Assembly: GCA_964652155.1 (NCBI GenBank) | Contig: CAZZBK010000093.1 | Coordinates: 1-24,277, forward strand | Length of the DNA stretch: 24,277 nt | From: CAZZBK01 sp964652155 | GTDB lineage: Bacteria > Planctomycetota > Planctomycetia > Pirellulales > PNKZ01 | Direction of reading: 5' to 3' | Shown here: in pieces, positions 15,730 through 22,818 of the stretch | How the letters are laid out: every line of letters begins with the position of its first letter | Numbering within the stretch: position 1 is the stretch's first letter | Made by a program: the position numbers and the translations under genes | The notes under the pieces: model-generated | What the model was told of the DNA's origin: nothing | What the model saw: only the letters and a program-made list of their open reading frames with translations | Databases searched by the model: none

Positions 15730-16617
15730 ATGCACGTTCGGCGCTCGCAGACAGGGGTCGAGATTCAGACTCCGGCCAAGCTGAACCTCTTTTTAGAGGT
15801 GCTGGCCAAGCGTGCCGACGGATTTCATGACATCGAAACCCTCATGGTCCCGGTGTCCCTCTACGATACGCTGCATGTCGCGCCGCGCCGCGACGAGCAG
15901 ATCACGCTGCAATGTCGCTTCGATCATGCGTCGCCCGAGCCCTTGAGTGTGGGCGAAGACAATCTGATTGTACGCGCCATTCGCCGCTTGAGAGCGTTTG
16001 CCAATCGTCCGCTCGGCTGTGATGTCACACTTTGGAAGCGCATTCCGCTCGCGGCCGGTCTGGCCGGCGGGTCAAGTGACGCTGCCGCCGCGCTCGTGGG
16101 TGCCAATCTGGCCTGTAACCTCGAACTTGATCGAGGTGCTCTCACGCAAGTCGCCGCCTCACTCGGCAGCGACATCCCGTTCTTCCTCGACGGTCGCGCG
16201 GCAGTCTGTCGCGGTCGGGGCGAGATCATCGAACCCGTCGAGCATTTGGGGGCGCTGCATTTCGTGGTCGTGCGTCCGCCCATCGGGCTGGGCACCGCCG
16301 AGGTGTATCGTGGCTGCCGCGCGGCCACCGAGCCGCGTCATTGTGGCCAACTCATTCATGCCTTGCAGCGCGGCTGTTTGTCGCAGGCGGGGCGCTGTTT
16401 TTACAACGCACTCCAGCCTGCCGCGAGCCGCCTCACGCCTTGGATCGAGCGGTTGCGCGATGAGTTCACGCGGCTGGGCGTGATGGCGCATCAGATGAGT
16501 GGCAGCGGGTCGAGCTATTTCGGGTTATGCGCTCATGCGGCGCAGGCTCGGCGGCTCGCCGCGCGGTTGAGTCAGCGTGGTGTCGGACGAGTCTTTGCCA
16601 TCAGCTCCGTGGTTTAA
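15730..16617 (+). CDS. ispE: 4-diphosphocytidyl-2-C-methyl-D-erythritol kinase
   Basis: GHMP-family kinase that phosphorylates CDP-methylerythritol in the MEP pathway to isoprenoid precursors. The 295-residue form has the N-terminal motif TPAKLNLFLEV (14-24) with catalytic Lys17. The ATP-binding glycine-rich loop is PLAAGLAGGSSDAAAAL (106-122), the catalytic Asp148 lies in LGSDIPFFL (145-153), and motif 3 is HQMSGSGSSYFG (254-265). The start at 15730 has AGGA eight bases upstream; ATG 15721 would add three residues, and the longer open frame from 15508 is disfavoured. spoVG follows 22 nt later in the same direction, an arrangement also found near ispE in Firmicutes. Confidence 0.96.
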   Translation: MHVRRSQTGVEIQTPAKLNLFLEVLAKRADGFHDIETLMVPVSLYDTLHVAPRRDEQITLQCRFDHASPEPLSVGEDNLIVRAIRRLRAFANRPLGCDVTLWKRIPLAAGLAGGSSDAAAALVGANLACNLELDRGALTQVAASLGSDIPFFLDGRAAVCRGRGEIIEPVEHLGALHFVVVRPPIGLGTAEVYRGCRAATEPRHCGQLIHALQRGCLSQAGRCFYNALQPAASRLTPWIERLRDEFTRLGVMAHQMSGSGSSYFGLCAHAAQARRLAARLSQRGVGRVFAISSVV

Positions 16618-16639
16618 CACACACAGAGGGAGAGCGGCC

Positions 16640-17263
16640 GTGCAAATCACCGAGGTTCGCATCAAGTTAGTCGAAGACGCCGGCGAGCGTCTGCAGGCGT
16701 TCTGCTCGATCACCTTCGACGACTGCTTCGTCATTCGCGATTTGAAGATCATCGACGGCACGACCGGGCCCTTCGTGGCCATGCCCAGCCGTAAGCTGAC
16801 CACCCATTGCTCCCAGTGCCACTGCAAAAATCACCTGCGGGCCGTGTACTGCAACCAATGTGGCTCGCGGCTCAAGGAAATCTCTGCCGCCAAGGACGAC
16901 GACGGCCGCGCCAAACTCTACGCCGACATCGCGCACCCAATCAACTCCAGTTGCCGCGAGCTGATCCAGGAGCACGTCATCCACGCGTTCTACGAGGAGA
17001 TCGAACGCTCGAAGCTCCCCGGCTACGTGTCGCGCTACGACGACCTGGACGACGAACTGCCCGTCTCCGGACGCACGCGGCACGACCAGGCGCATCGCCC
17101 GGCCGGGTTGCATCGCCCGCCGACACCGCCGCAACGGGTCGAGCCCACCGTCGCGCCGCCGCATCGCTCCGACACCGACAAGCTCCCCAGCACAACTCCG
17201 GCGACCCCGCACTCGAACTTGAAGCGAGACAACTTTGGGGCCGGTATTCTCGACCCGCAGTGA
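16640..17263 (+). CDS. spoVG: SpoVG-family protein with an internal zinc ribbon
   Basis: SpoVG proteins are small nucleic-acid-binding regulators, named for septation and sporulation roles in Firmicutes. Here the 207-residue product has the SpoVG core in two parts: 1-53 (ITEVRIKLVED, then FVAMPSRKL) and about 92-125 (LYADIAHPINSSCRELIQEH). Between them lies a Cys4 ribbon, Cys57/Cys60 and Cys71/Cys74 (CSQCHCKNHL, YCNQCG), with an extra Cys62. Canonical SpoVG has about 85-100 residues and no such insert. The C-terminal 70 residues are Pro/His/Arg-rich and probably disordered. The start is GTG with GGGAG about seven bases upstream. Function in this lineage is unproven; RNA or DNA binding is likely from the family. 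Confidence 0.9.
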   Translation: MQITEVRIKLVEDAGERLQAFCSITFDDCFVIRDLKIIDGTTGPFVAMPSRKLTTHCSQCHCKNHLRAVYCNQCGSRLKEISAAKDDDGRAKLYADIAHPINSSCRELIQEHVIHAFYEEIERSKLPGYVSRYDDLDDELPVSGRTRHDQAHRPAGLHRPPTPPQRVEPTVAPPHRSDTDKLPSTTPATPHSNLKRDNFGAGILDPQ

Positions 17264-17276
17264 TACAGGTACCGGT

Positions 17277-17317
17277 GCGACGCGCGGTCGCATGCCATTC
17301 CTCCGGCCGCGCGTCGC
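17277..17317. terminator. GC-rich hairpin after spoVG
   Basis: Positions 17277-17289 pair with 17305-17317 (13 bp, one G-T wobble) around a 15-nt loop, 13 nt past the spoVG stop. It is a plausible 3' end for the ispE-spoVG transcript, but no T-run follows, so it may instead protect the message end. Confidence 0.5.
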
Positions 17318-17330
17318 CACCGTATTCAAT

Positions 17331-17428
17331 GTTCCACGTTAGCCGCGACGCATAGCGGAGCGCGTAATCGTCGCACGGTATGACGCAACCTTGACGCGCT
17401 CCGCTGTGCGTCGCGGCTAACGTGGAAC
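17331..17428. repeat. Near-perfect 35-bp inverted repeat between convergent genes
   Basis: Arms 17331-17365 and 17394-17428 pair over 35 positions with a single T-G wobble, around a 28-nt loop. It fills the gap between the spoVG and thioredoxin-like stops and could serve as a bidirectional terminator. The long, almost identical arms also suggest a recent inverted duplication or a dispersed palindromic repeat. No coding frame, transposase or target-site duplication is visible. Confidence 0.8.
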
Positions 17429-17443
17429 TGCAATCTTACACAA

Positions 17444-18022
17444 CTACCTGGAGTAGTCCGGCTCGTTGCCGGCGATCCACTTGATATTGCAGCCCAGGCT
17501 GGGGCGCTGTTCGGTCGAGACACTCTTGCCACAGAGCACCGCCTCGATCGCCCCTCGTAAGTCGGCTCCCGTTACCGGCTGGCCATTGTCGGGGCGGCTG
17601 CTGTCGAACTGTCCTCGATACACGAGTTTGCGCTGGCCGTCGAACAAGAAGAAGTCGGGCGTGCAGGCCGCGCGATACGCCTTGGCCACCGCTTGGGTCG
17701 CGTCGTACACATACTCGAACGTGTAGCCACGCTGCTGCGCTTCGAGCCGCATGTTCTCCAGCGAGTCGGCCGGGTACGCAGCCACGTCGTTGCTGCTGAT
17801 GCCGACCATCGCCAAGCCCCGCGGCTGGTAGTCTCGTGCCAACTGGGCGAGCGCACCGGCCAAGTGCTTCACGAAGGGGCAGTGGTTGCACATGAACACC
17901 AAAAGCAGGGCCGGCTTGCCCGCGTACTCGGACAGGGTGACCGTTCGACCGCTTGTGCTCGGCAACGAAAAGCTCGGGGCAACAGTCCCCAGCGGCAACA
18001 TGGTGCTCGGCGTTCGGGCCAT
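17444..18022 (-). CDS. Thioredoxin-like (AhpC/TSA-type) redoxin family protein
   Basis: A 192-residue thioredoxin-fold protein. APSFSLPSTSGRTVTLSEYAGKP (15-37) is the typical peroxiredoxin/TlpA-like beginning. The active-site motif is CNHCPF (45-50) with both cysteines, and the cis-proline is Pro122 in ACTPDFFLF. The C-terminal SLGCNIKW (175-182) is the tail seen in the 'thioredoxin family protein' group. No signal peptide or lipobox is seen, so it should be cytoplasmic. The open frame continues upstream to 18151, but ATG 18022 starts at the domain and has GGAG nine bases upstream. The substrate is unknown; family members are thiol reductases or peroxidase-like proteins. Confidence 0.88.
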   Translation of the reverse strand: MARTPSTMLPLGTVAPSFSLPSTSGRTVTLSEYAGKPALLLVFMCNHCPFVKHLAGALAQLARDYQPRGLAMVGISSNDVAAYPADSLENMRLEAQQRGYTFEYVYDATQAVAKAYRAACTPDFFLFDGQRKLVYRGQFDSSRPDNGQPVTGADLRGAIEAVLCGKSVSTEQRPSLGCNIKWIAGNEPDYSR

Positions 18023-18071
18023 GATCGGCTTCTCCGCAAAGGTCGACGGTAGACGGGTGTTACGGTGCCTG

Positions 18072-18080
18072 ATCGTAGCA
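18072..18080 (-). promoter_or_regulatory. Candidate extended -10 element of the thioredoxin-like gene
   Basis: On the minus strand TGCTACGAT (TGn plus -10 TACGAT at 18072-18077) would start transcription near 18065, about 43 nt before the ATG. There is no good -35 match, so the call is tentative. Confidence 0.25.
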
Positions 18081-18139
18081 CTTCCCACCCGCTGACGGCA
18101 GCCCTGCGAGGCTGCACCCGCGTGGCGAGGCAGGCTTAT

Positions 18140-18163
18140 CCTGGGACTCACGGCCCAGGCTCG
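18140..18163. repeat. Dispersed hairpin repeat, copy 1
   Basis: A 24-nt element with a hairpin stem (18140-18145 with 18154-18159) in the divergent region between the thioredoxin-like and DUF4139 genes. It matches the element at 22749-22772 at 20 of 24 positions. At one stem pair (third base with eighteenth) it has T-A where the other copy has G-C, so pairing is kept. Lying between two divergent starts, it cannot be a terminator for either gene. Confidence 0.6.
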
Positions 18164-18241
18164 AAGATGACTCTTGGGCGGGGTCGTCCAAAAACTGCCT
18201 TCTCGCCAGGAACTTTGCTGACTTAGCCCGCGTCAAAAAGC

Positions 18242-18247
18242 TAGAAT
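18242..18247 (+). promoter_or_regulatory. Candidate -10 element for the DUF4139-amidohydrolase pair
   Basis: TAGAAT (5 of 6 to consensus) lies 48 nt before the preferred start at 18296; the -35 region 17 nt upstream is poor. If used, transcription would begin near 18254, which excludes the in-frame ATG at 18251 as the start. Confidence 0.3.
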
Positions 18248-18295
18248 CGTATGTGCGATTTGCCTGTCACGCTGACTTTCGAGGGACTTGCCACC

Positions 18296-20398
18296 ATGCT
18301 CACCCACCTCCTGCGACTCATGACAGTCGCCATGCTGTTTGCCGCCGTGCCTCTTCGAGCCGCCGATGCCCCCCCCTTGCCGGTCACCAAAATCGTGCTG
18401 TTTAACTCGGGCGTTGGGTATTTCCAGCGCGACGCAAAAATTCAAGGCACGCAAGTCGTCGATTTGCAATTCCCGGCCGGCAACATCAACGACCTGCTCA
18501 AGAGTTTGGTGGTGCAAGACTTTGGTGGCGGCTCGGTCTCGACCGTCAATTACGGCTCGCAAGACCCGATCACCAAAACGCTTCGCAGCTTTGCGATCGA
18601 CCTGACGACCAACCCGTCGCTGTTCGATTTGCTCTCGCAGGTGCGAGGCGAGCAGGTGGCCGTCGAGACCCCCAGTCAAGTCGCCGGCACGATCGTCGGC
18701 CTGGAGCGTCGCAAGCAGGTGACCGACAAGGAGGCGGTCGAGATCGAGTATCTCACATTGCTCACCGAGGAGGGCATCCGCAGCTTTCCGCTGGCCACGC
18801 TGAACAAGATCAAGCTCTCCAACGCCAAGCTCGACGGCGAGTTGCGGCAGGCGCTCAAGGTGCTCGCGCTCGGCCATGCCAACGATAAAAAGACGGTGTC
18901 GATCAACTTTCAAGGGCAGGGAGCACGCGAGGTGCTCGTGGGCTACGTGCAAGAATCGCCCATCTGGAAGACCAGCTATCGGCTCGTGCTCCGCGACAAC
19001 GACCCGATCTTATTGCAAGGCTGGGCCATCGTCGAGAACACGAGCGACGAGGATTGGAAGCAAGTCGCGCTGACGCTCGTCAGCGGTCGACCCATCTCGT
19101 TCGTCATGAACATGTATCAGCCGTTGTATGTGCCGCGCCCCTGGGTCGAGCCCGAACTGTTCGCCTCGTTGCGGCCGCAAACCTACGGGCAAGACATGGA
19201 CCGCGCGAACCTTGAGTTTGCCAAGCGGGACGAGAGCAATCGGTCGCGCGAACTGGCCGCGACCGACGCCTTGCGCAAGTCGGCAGATATGAAAGCGGCC
19301 GCCGCGCCGATGGCCGCCGCTCGGCGGTTGGAACAGGCCAACGGCCTCGCGGCCGGTTTCGGAGGAGGCAACGCCGACAAGCTCGCCGAGAAGGAGCAAC
19401 AAATGTTGCGCGGCGTCCAGTCGGTGGCCCAGGGGGGCAACGTCGGCGAGTATTTCCAGTACAAGATCGACACCCCTGTCACGCTTCCCCGTCAGCAGTC
19501 GGCCATGCTGCCAATCGTCAACGCCTCGATCAAGGGTGAGAAGGTTTCGATTTACAACCCGGCCGTGCAACCCAAGCACCCGCTCTCGGGCTTGCGGATG
19601 ACCAACACGAGCGGCTTGCATTTGATGCAGGGCCCGATCACGGTCTTTGACGACGGCGCGTATGCCGGCGACGCGCGCATCGAGGATCTGACTCCCAACA
19701 GCGAGCGGCTCTTGAGCTACGCGCTCGATCTCGACACCGAAGTGGCCATCGAGGGGAAAGGGGTGCCCGAGCAGCTCGTGAGCGTCAAGCTTGCCAAGGG
19801 CACGCTGCAAGTCTCGCGTCGCATGGAACGGCACCAACTCTACACGGTGAAAAACTCGGGCCGCAAAGTGAAGACCGTGCTGATCGAGCAGCCGCTGCAA
19901 CCGAACTGGAAGTTGATCGAGCCCGCCAAGAGCGATGAGAAGACGCGCGACCTGTATCGTTTCGCGGTGCAGGCCGAGCCGGGCAAGCCCGCCCTGCTCA
20001 CGGTTCGCGAAGAGCAGACCGTCTATCAGAGCTACGCGGCCAACAATCTCGACGATGGCACGGTCAGCTTTTATATCAGCGCGCAGTCCGTCAGCCCCGC
20101 GGTGAAAAAAGCCCTGGGCGAGATCGTCTCGCAGAAACGCCGCATCGAGCAACTGCTGAACCAGCAGAAGGGGCTGCAAGCCGAGTTGCAAACGATCGAC
20201 CAGGAGCAAGCCCGCATTCGCCAGAATATGCAGCAACTCGACCGCAACTCGGATCTCTACGCGCGCTATGTGAAGAAGTTCAGCGAGCAAGAGGACCAGG
20301 TCGAGCGTCTCCGCAAGCAGGTCAACGAGTTGCAAGCCGATATCCTGGCCAAGAAGAAGGACCTCGACACGTTTGTGCTCGCGTTGGAGGTGCAGTGA
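18296..20398 (+). CDS. Exported DUF4139 domain protein with C-terminal coiled coil
   Basis: A 700-residue protein of unknown function. A signal peptide is visible at 1-23 (LMTVAMLFAAVPLRAAD). The early segment PVTKIVLFNSGVGYFQRDA (29-47), a WKTSYRLVL segment after it and a mostly beta-rich body match proteins of the DUF4139 family. A low-complexity Ala/Gly linker (AAAAPMAAARRLEQ) sits mid-protein, and the last 94 residues (607-700) form a Gln/Glu/Lys-rich coiled coil. It probably acts in the periplasm or on the envelope. ATG 18296 is chosen because GAGGGA lies about nine bases upstream and it begins the signal peptide; ATG 18251 would add 15 residues. The stop overlaps the next gene by 4 nt. 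Confidence 0.85.
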   Translation: MLTHLLRLMTVAMLFAAVPLRAADAPPLPVTKIVLFNSGVGYFQRDAKIQGTQVVDLQFPAGNINDLLKSLVVQDFGGGSVSTVNYGSQDPITKTLRSFAIDLTTNPSLFDLLSQVRGEQVAVETPSQVAGTIVGLERRKQVTDKEAVEIEYLTLLTEEGIRSFPLATLNKIKLSNAKLDGELRQALKVLALGHANDKKTVSINFQGQGAREVLVGYVQESPIWKTSYRLVLRDNDPILLQGWAIVENTSDEDWKQVALTLVSGRPISFVMNMYQPLYVPRPWVEPELFASLRPQTYGQDMDRANLEFAKRDESNRSRELAATDALRKSADMKAAAAPMAAARRLEQANGLAAGFGGGNADKLAEKEQQMLRGVQSVAQGGNVGEYFQYKIDTPVTLPRQQSAMLPIVNASIKGEKVSIYNPAVQPKHPLSGLRMTNTSGLHLMQGPITVFDDGAYAGDARIEDLTPNSERLLSYALDLDTEVAIEGKGVPEQLVSVKLAKGTLQVSRRMERHQLYTVKNSGRKVKTVLIEQPLQPNWKLIEPAKSDEKTRDLYRFAVQAEPGKPALLTVREEQTVYQSYAANNLDDGTVSFYISAQSVSPAVKKALGEIVSQKRRIEQLLNQQKGLQAELQTIDQEQARIRQNMQQLDRNSDLYARYVKKFSEQEDQVERLRKQVNELQADILAKKKDLDTFVLALEVQ

Positions 20399-21639
20399 TC
20401 GGAGTCGTTGAGCCGCCGCGCGTCGAGCCCTGGACGCTCCGCGCGCGATGGGTCGTGTGCGGCGATGGCACAGTGCTGCGCGACGGGGTCATTACGCTGC
20501 ACGGACAACACGTCCTCCGCGTCGAATCGTCGAATGCCCACGTGGACTTGGACTTGGGGGACTCCGTCGTGCTCCCCGGCCTCGTCAACGCGCACGTGCA
20601 TCTTGAATTCAGCGATCTGGCGGTGCCCATCGGGCAACCGGGGATGCCGTTCCCCGACTGGATTGGCCAGGTCGTGGCTTGGAAGCGCAGCCGGAGCGCC
20701 TCGCCGCGCGAGGCCGTGTCGCAAGGATTGTGCGAGTCGCTCGGTTGGGGTGTCACCACGCTCGGCGAAATCGCCACGGGCGACACCTGGCGCGCGCCGT
20801 TCGACACACCGGCGCACCTCGTCGTGTTTCAAGAAGCCCTCGCGCTGCTCCGTGAATCGATCGGCGACTCGCTCGCGCAAGTCGATGCCTTCTTGCAGCA
20901 CGCCGAGCCGCTCTGGGGCATCAGCCCGCACGCGCCGTACACGGTGCATCGCGATTTGCTCACCCAGTTGGTCGAGCGAGCGGTGCAACACGAGCGTCCG
21001 CTGGCCATGCACTTGGCCGAGACCCGCGACGAATTGCAGCTCCTCGAGCACGGCACGGGCCGGTTTCGCGACCGGCTCGCCGCGCTTGGGTTTGACCCTC
21101 GGCAGCTTGGCGACGCGCGGCTGACATGCCTCCGCGATTACCTGGAGCAGTTGGCGCTCGCCCCACGCGCGCTGGTTGTGCATGGCAACTATTTGAGCGA
21201 CGACGAGATCGCGTTCATTGGCCAGCATCGCGAGCGGCTGAGCGTTGTGTACTGTCCGCGAACGCATGCCTATTTCGCGCATGAGCCTTATCCGCTGCGC
21301 AAGCTGCTCGCGGCCGGCGTGCGGGTCGTGCTCGGCACGGACGGCCGGGGATCGAACCCCGATTTGAACGTGGCCCGCGAGGCGCGGCTCGTGCATCGGC
21401 AATTTCCTGACGTGCCGGTGGTCGACGTGCTGCGGATGATCACGCGCGACGGAGCCGAGGCGCTCGGGCTCGCCAAGCCGCGTGGGATCATCTCGCCGGG
21501 CCAGCGTGCCGATTTGTTCGCGTTTCCACTCGCGGCCGAGGATCGTGATCGCGATCCGCTCGTTACGTTCCTGGAGCGTGACACGCCGCCATCGTTCGTG
21601 CTCGCGGCGGGATGGTCCGTGCTCAAGAGGCTGGCGTAG
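20395..21639 (+). CDS. Amidohydrolase of the cytosine/adenosine deaminase-like group
   Basis: A 414-residue metal-dependent hydrolase, probably a deaminase acting on a purine-like or aminofutalosine-like compound. Metal and catalytic residues are visible: His67/His69 in NAHVHLEFS, His179 in SPHAPY, His206 and Glu209 in MHLAET, His263 in VVHGNYL, and Asp316 in LGTDGRGSN. This set fits the subgroup with a single metal, HxH...H...H...D. The LPGLVNAHVHLEFS start and the following W(I/L)G segment also recall aminodeoxyfutalosine deaminase of the alternative menaquinone pathway, but the substrate cannot be assigned. The GTG start overlaps the previous TGA (GTGA) with GGAGG four bases upstream, so translation is coupled to the DUF4139 gene. 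No signal peptide is present. Confidence 0.88.
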   Translation: MIGVVEPPRVEPWTLRARWVVCGDGTVLRDGVITLHGQHVLRVESSNAHVDLDLGDSVVLPGLVNAHVHLEFSDLAVPIGQPGMPFPDWIGQVVAWKRSRSASPREAVSQGLCESLGWGVTTLGEIATGDTWRAPFDTPAHLVVFQEALALLRESIGDSLAQVDAFLQHAEPLWGISPHAPYTVHRDLLTQLVERAVQHERPLAMHLAETRDELQLLEHGTGRFRDRLAALGFDPRQLGDARLTCLRDYLEQLALAPRALVVHGNYLSDDEIAFIGQHRERLSVVYCPRTHAYFAHEPYPLRKLLAAGVRVVLGTDGRGSNPDLNVAREARLVHRQFPDVPVVDVLRMITRDGAEALGLAKPRGIISPGQRADLFAFPLAAEDRDRDPLVTFLERDTPPSFVLAAGWSVLKRLA

Positions 21640-21645
21640 CGCCGT

Positions 21646-22626
21646 TCAGGCTTCGGTCAATTCGTCCTTCCAAGCGACGCGGCGCGAGACGAGATGCCCC
21701 AACACCCAGGTGACGAGCGTCCCCGCGACGCCGATCGACATGGTGGCTAGCGCACTATGCGACCATTCGGGCGGAATGGTGCCGACGCGGGTCGAGATGT
21801 GCGGCCATTGGTAGTCGGCCAGCGGTGCCCAATTCAGGCTCGTCGCTCGTTCGGCGAAACCCAACCGCACGGCGACCCACTCCAAGCCATCGCTCAACGA
21901 ACTGGCCCAGGGCGCGGCGAACACGGCCGTGGCGAGCGCCACACTCAGGCCCGCGGCGGTCAGGTAACGCGGCCGCCAAGTCGTCATCGGTGCCTCGTCT
22001 CTCGGCAGCAGCGTGGGTTCCAGTCGGGCCACGACGGTCAGCGTCAGGCCGGTGATCAGGGCTTCGCCCAAGCCGATCGGCACATGCACGCACAGCAGCA
22101 GCCAAGCGAGCGGCACGAAGTCATAGTCGCCGCTGCCGGCCATCTCGACGGCGAAGGCCAATGCCGCGAGGGGCACGACCAGCCACGAGGCGACTGCCGC
22201 GGCAATTACCGTCCCTCGCAGCCCTTGCAAATGCCGTCGGAGCCAGGTGAAGAACAGATGACCAACGCAAGAGCCTATTAAGCCCATGTTGACGATATTT
22301 GCGCCCAGGGCGGTTAATCCTCCGTCGGCGAACAGGAGGCACTGCACGATCAGCACGGCGGTCATCGCGATGAGCCCACCCCAGGGGCCGAGCAGCACCG
22401 CCGCCAAGACCCCGCCGAGCACGTGTCCCGAGGCGGGGACGACGAGCAGCGGGAAGTTGACCATTTGGGCGGCGAAGATGGCCGCCGCCATCACCCCGAG
22501 CAGCGGTGCCAAGCGACTCCCCAGTTGCTGCTGAAGCCGTTGCAAGGCCACAGCCAAGCCCAGCAACGCGAGCCCCGCCGTAACCACGGTCGTTATCGGG
22601 TCGAGAAACCCATCAGGGATGTGCAT
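21646..22626 (-). CDS. cbiM: CbiM-type cobalt/nickel ECF transporter component with C-terminal PDGLE-like domain
   Basis: Membrane S-component for Co2+ or Ni2+ uptake. Residues 1-205 are CbiM-like, with about six or seven hydrophobic helices. MHIPDGFLDP is at the N-terminus, PASGHVLGG (His68) lies in the loop, and GLGEALITGL is the late family motif. Residues 220-326 form a second region with SSLSDGLEWVAVRLGF (242-257), a PDGLE-type domain that often replaces CbiN. ATG 22626 is preferred over ATGs 22638 and 22644 because in characterised CbiM/NikM proteins the N-terminal Met-His binds the metal. No cbiQ, cbiO or cobalamin gene is adjacent; the downstream neighbour is convergent with a 6-nt gap. 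Metal specificity is undetermined. Confidence 0.93.
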   Translation of the reverse strand: MHIPDGFLDPITTVVTAGLALLGLAVALQRLQQQLGSRLAPLLGVMAAAIFAAQMVNFPLLVVPASGHVLGGVLAAVLLGPWGGLIAMTAVLIVQCLLFADGGLTALGANIVNMGLIGSCVGHLFFTWLRRHLQGLRGTVIAAAVASWLVVPLAALAFAVEMAGSGDYDFVPLAWLLLCVHVPIGLGEALITGLTLTVVARLEPTLLPRDEAPMTTWRPRYLTAAGLSVALATAVFAAPWASSLSDGLEWVAVRLGFAERATSLNWAPLADYQWPHISTRVGTIPPEWSHSALATMSIGVAGTLVTWVLGHLVSRRVAWKDELTEA

Positions 22627-22644
22627 GGCCAACAGCATGGGCAT

Positions 22645-22673
22645 AATCTACGCGTGTTAGTCAGCCGAGACAA
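22645..22673 (-). promoter_or_regulatory. Candidate promoter of cbiM
   Basis: On the minus strand TTGTCT (22668-22673) and TAGATT (22645-22650) are 17 nt apart. Transcription would start near 22638, giving a leader of only about 12 nt to the preferred ATG at 22626 and excluding the ATG at 22644. No cobalamin riboswitch or other extended leader fits in this space. Confidence 0.35.
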
Positions 22674-22748
22674 GCGAGATGATGTGATACACTCCACGCC
22701 GCGAACGTGAGTCCGCGGGTTAGTGGGCCCTGTCCTAGGCGACGATAT

Positions 22749-22772
22749 CCGGGGGCTCACGCCCCCGGCTCG
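22749..22772. repeat. Dispersed hairpin repeat, copy 2; possible terminator of the oxidoreductase gene
   Basis: A perfect 8-bp stem (22749-22756 with 22761-22768) closes a TCAC tetraloop, about 50 nt past the oxidoreductase stop. It is the partner of the element at 18140-18163. Nearby, 22699-22703 pairs with 22714-22718 in a second small hairpin. There is no T-run, so termination is possible but not shown. Confidence 0.65.
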
Positions 22773-22818
22773 GATCGGATCGCGGCGCGTGTCAGGATCG
22801 CGGCGAACACGGTCGGTC

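Noticed and set aside
15421..15735. A 104-codon minus-strand frame in the ispE leader
   Set aside because: No ribosome site, no family resemblance, and it overlaps the promoter and leader of ispE.
19010..20335. A 441-codon minus-strand frame within the DUF4139 gene
   Set aside because: Leu/Arg/His-rich shadow of the coiled-coil and beta-rich coding strand, with no motif of its own.
22627..22818. Cobalamin or nickel riboswitch upstream of cbiM
   Set aside because: The segment is short, lacks the B12-box-like core and contains mainly repeat hairpins; a promoter candidate leaves only a 12-nt leader.
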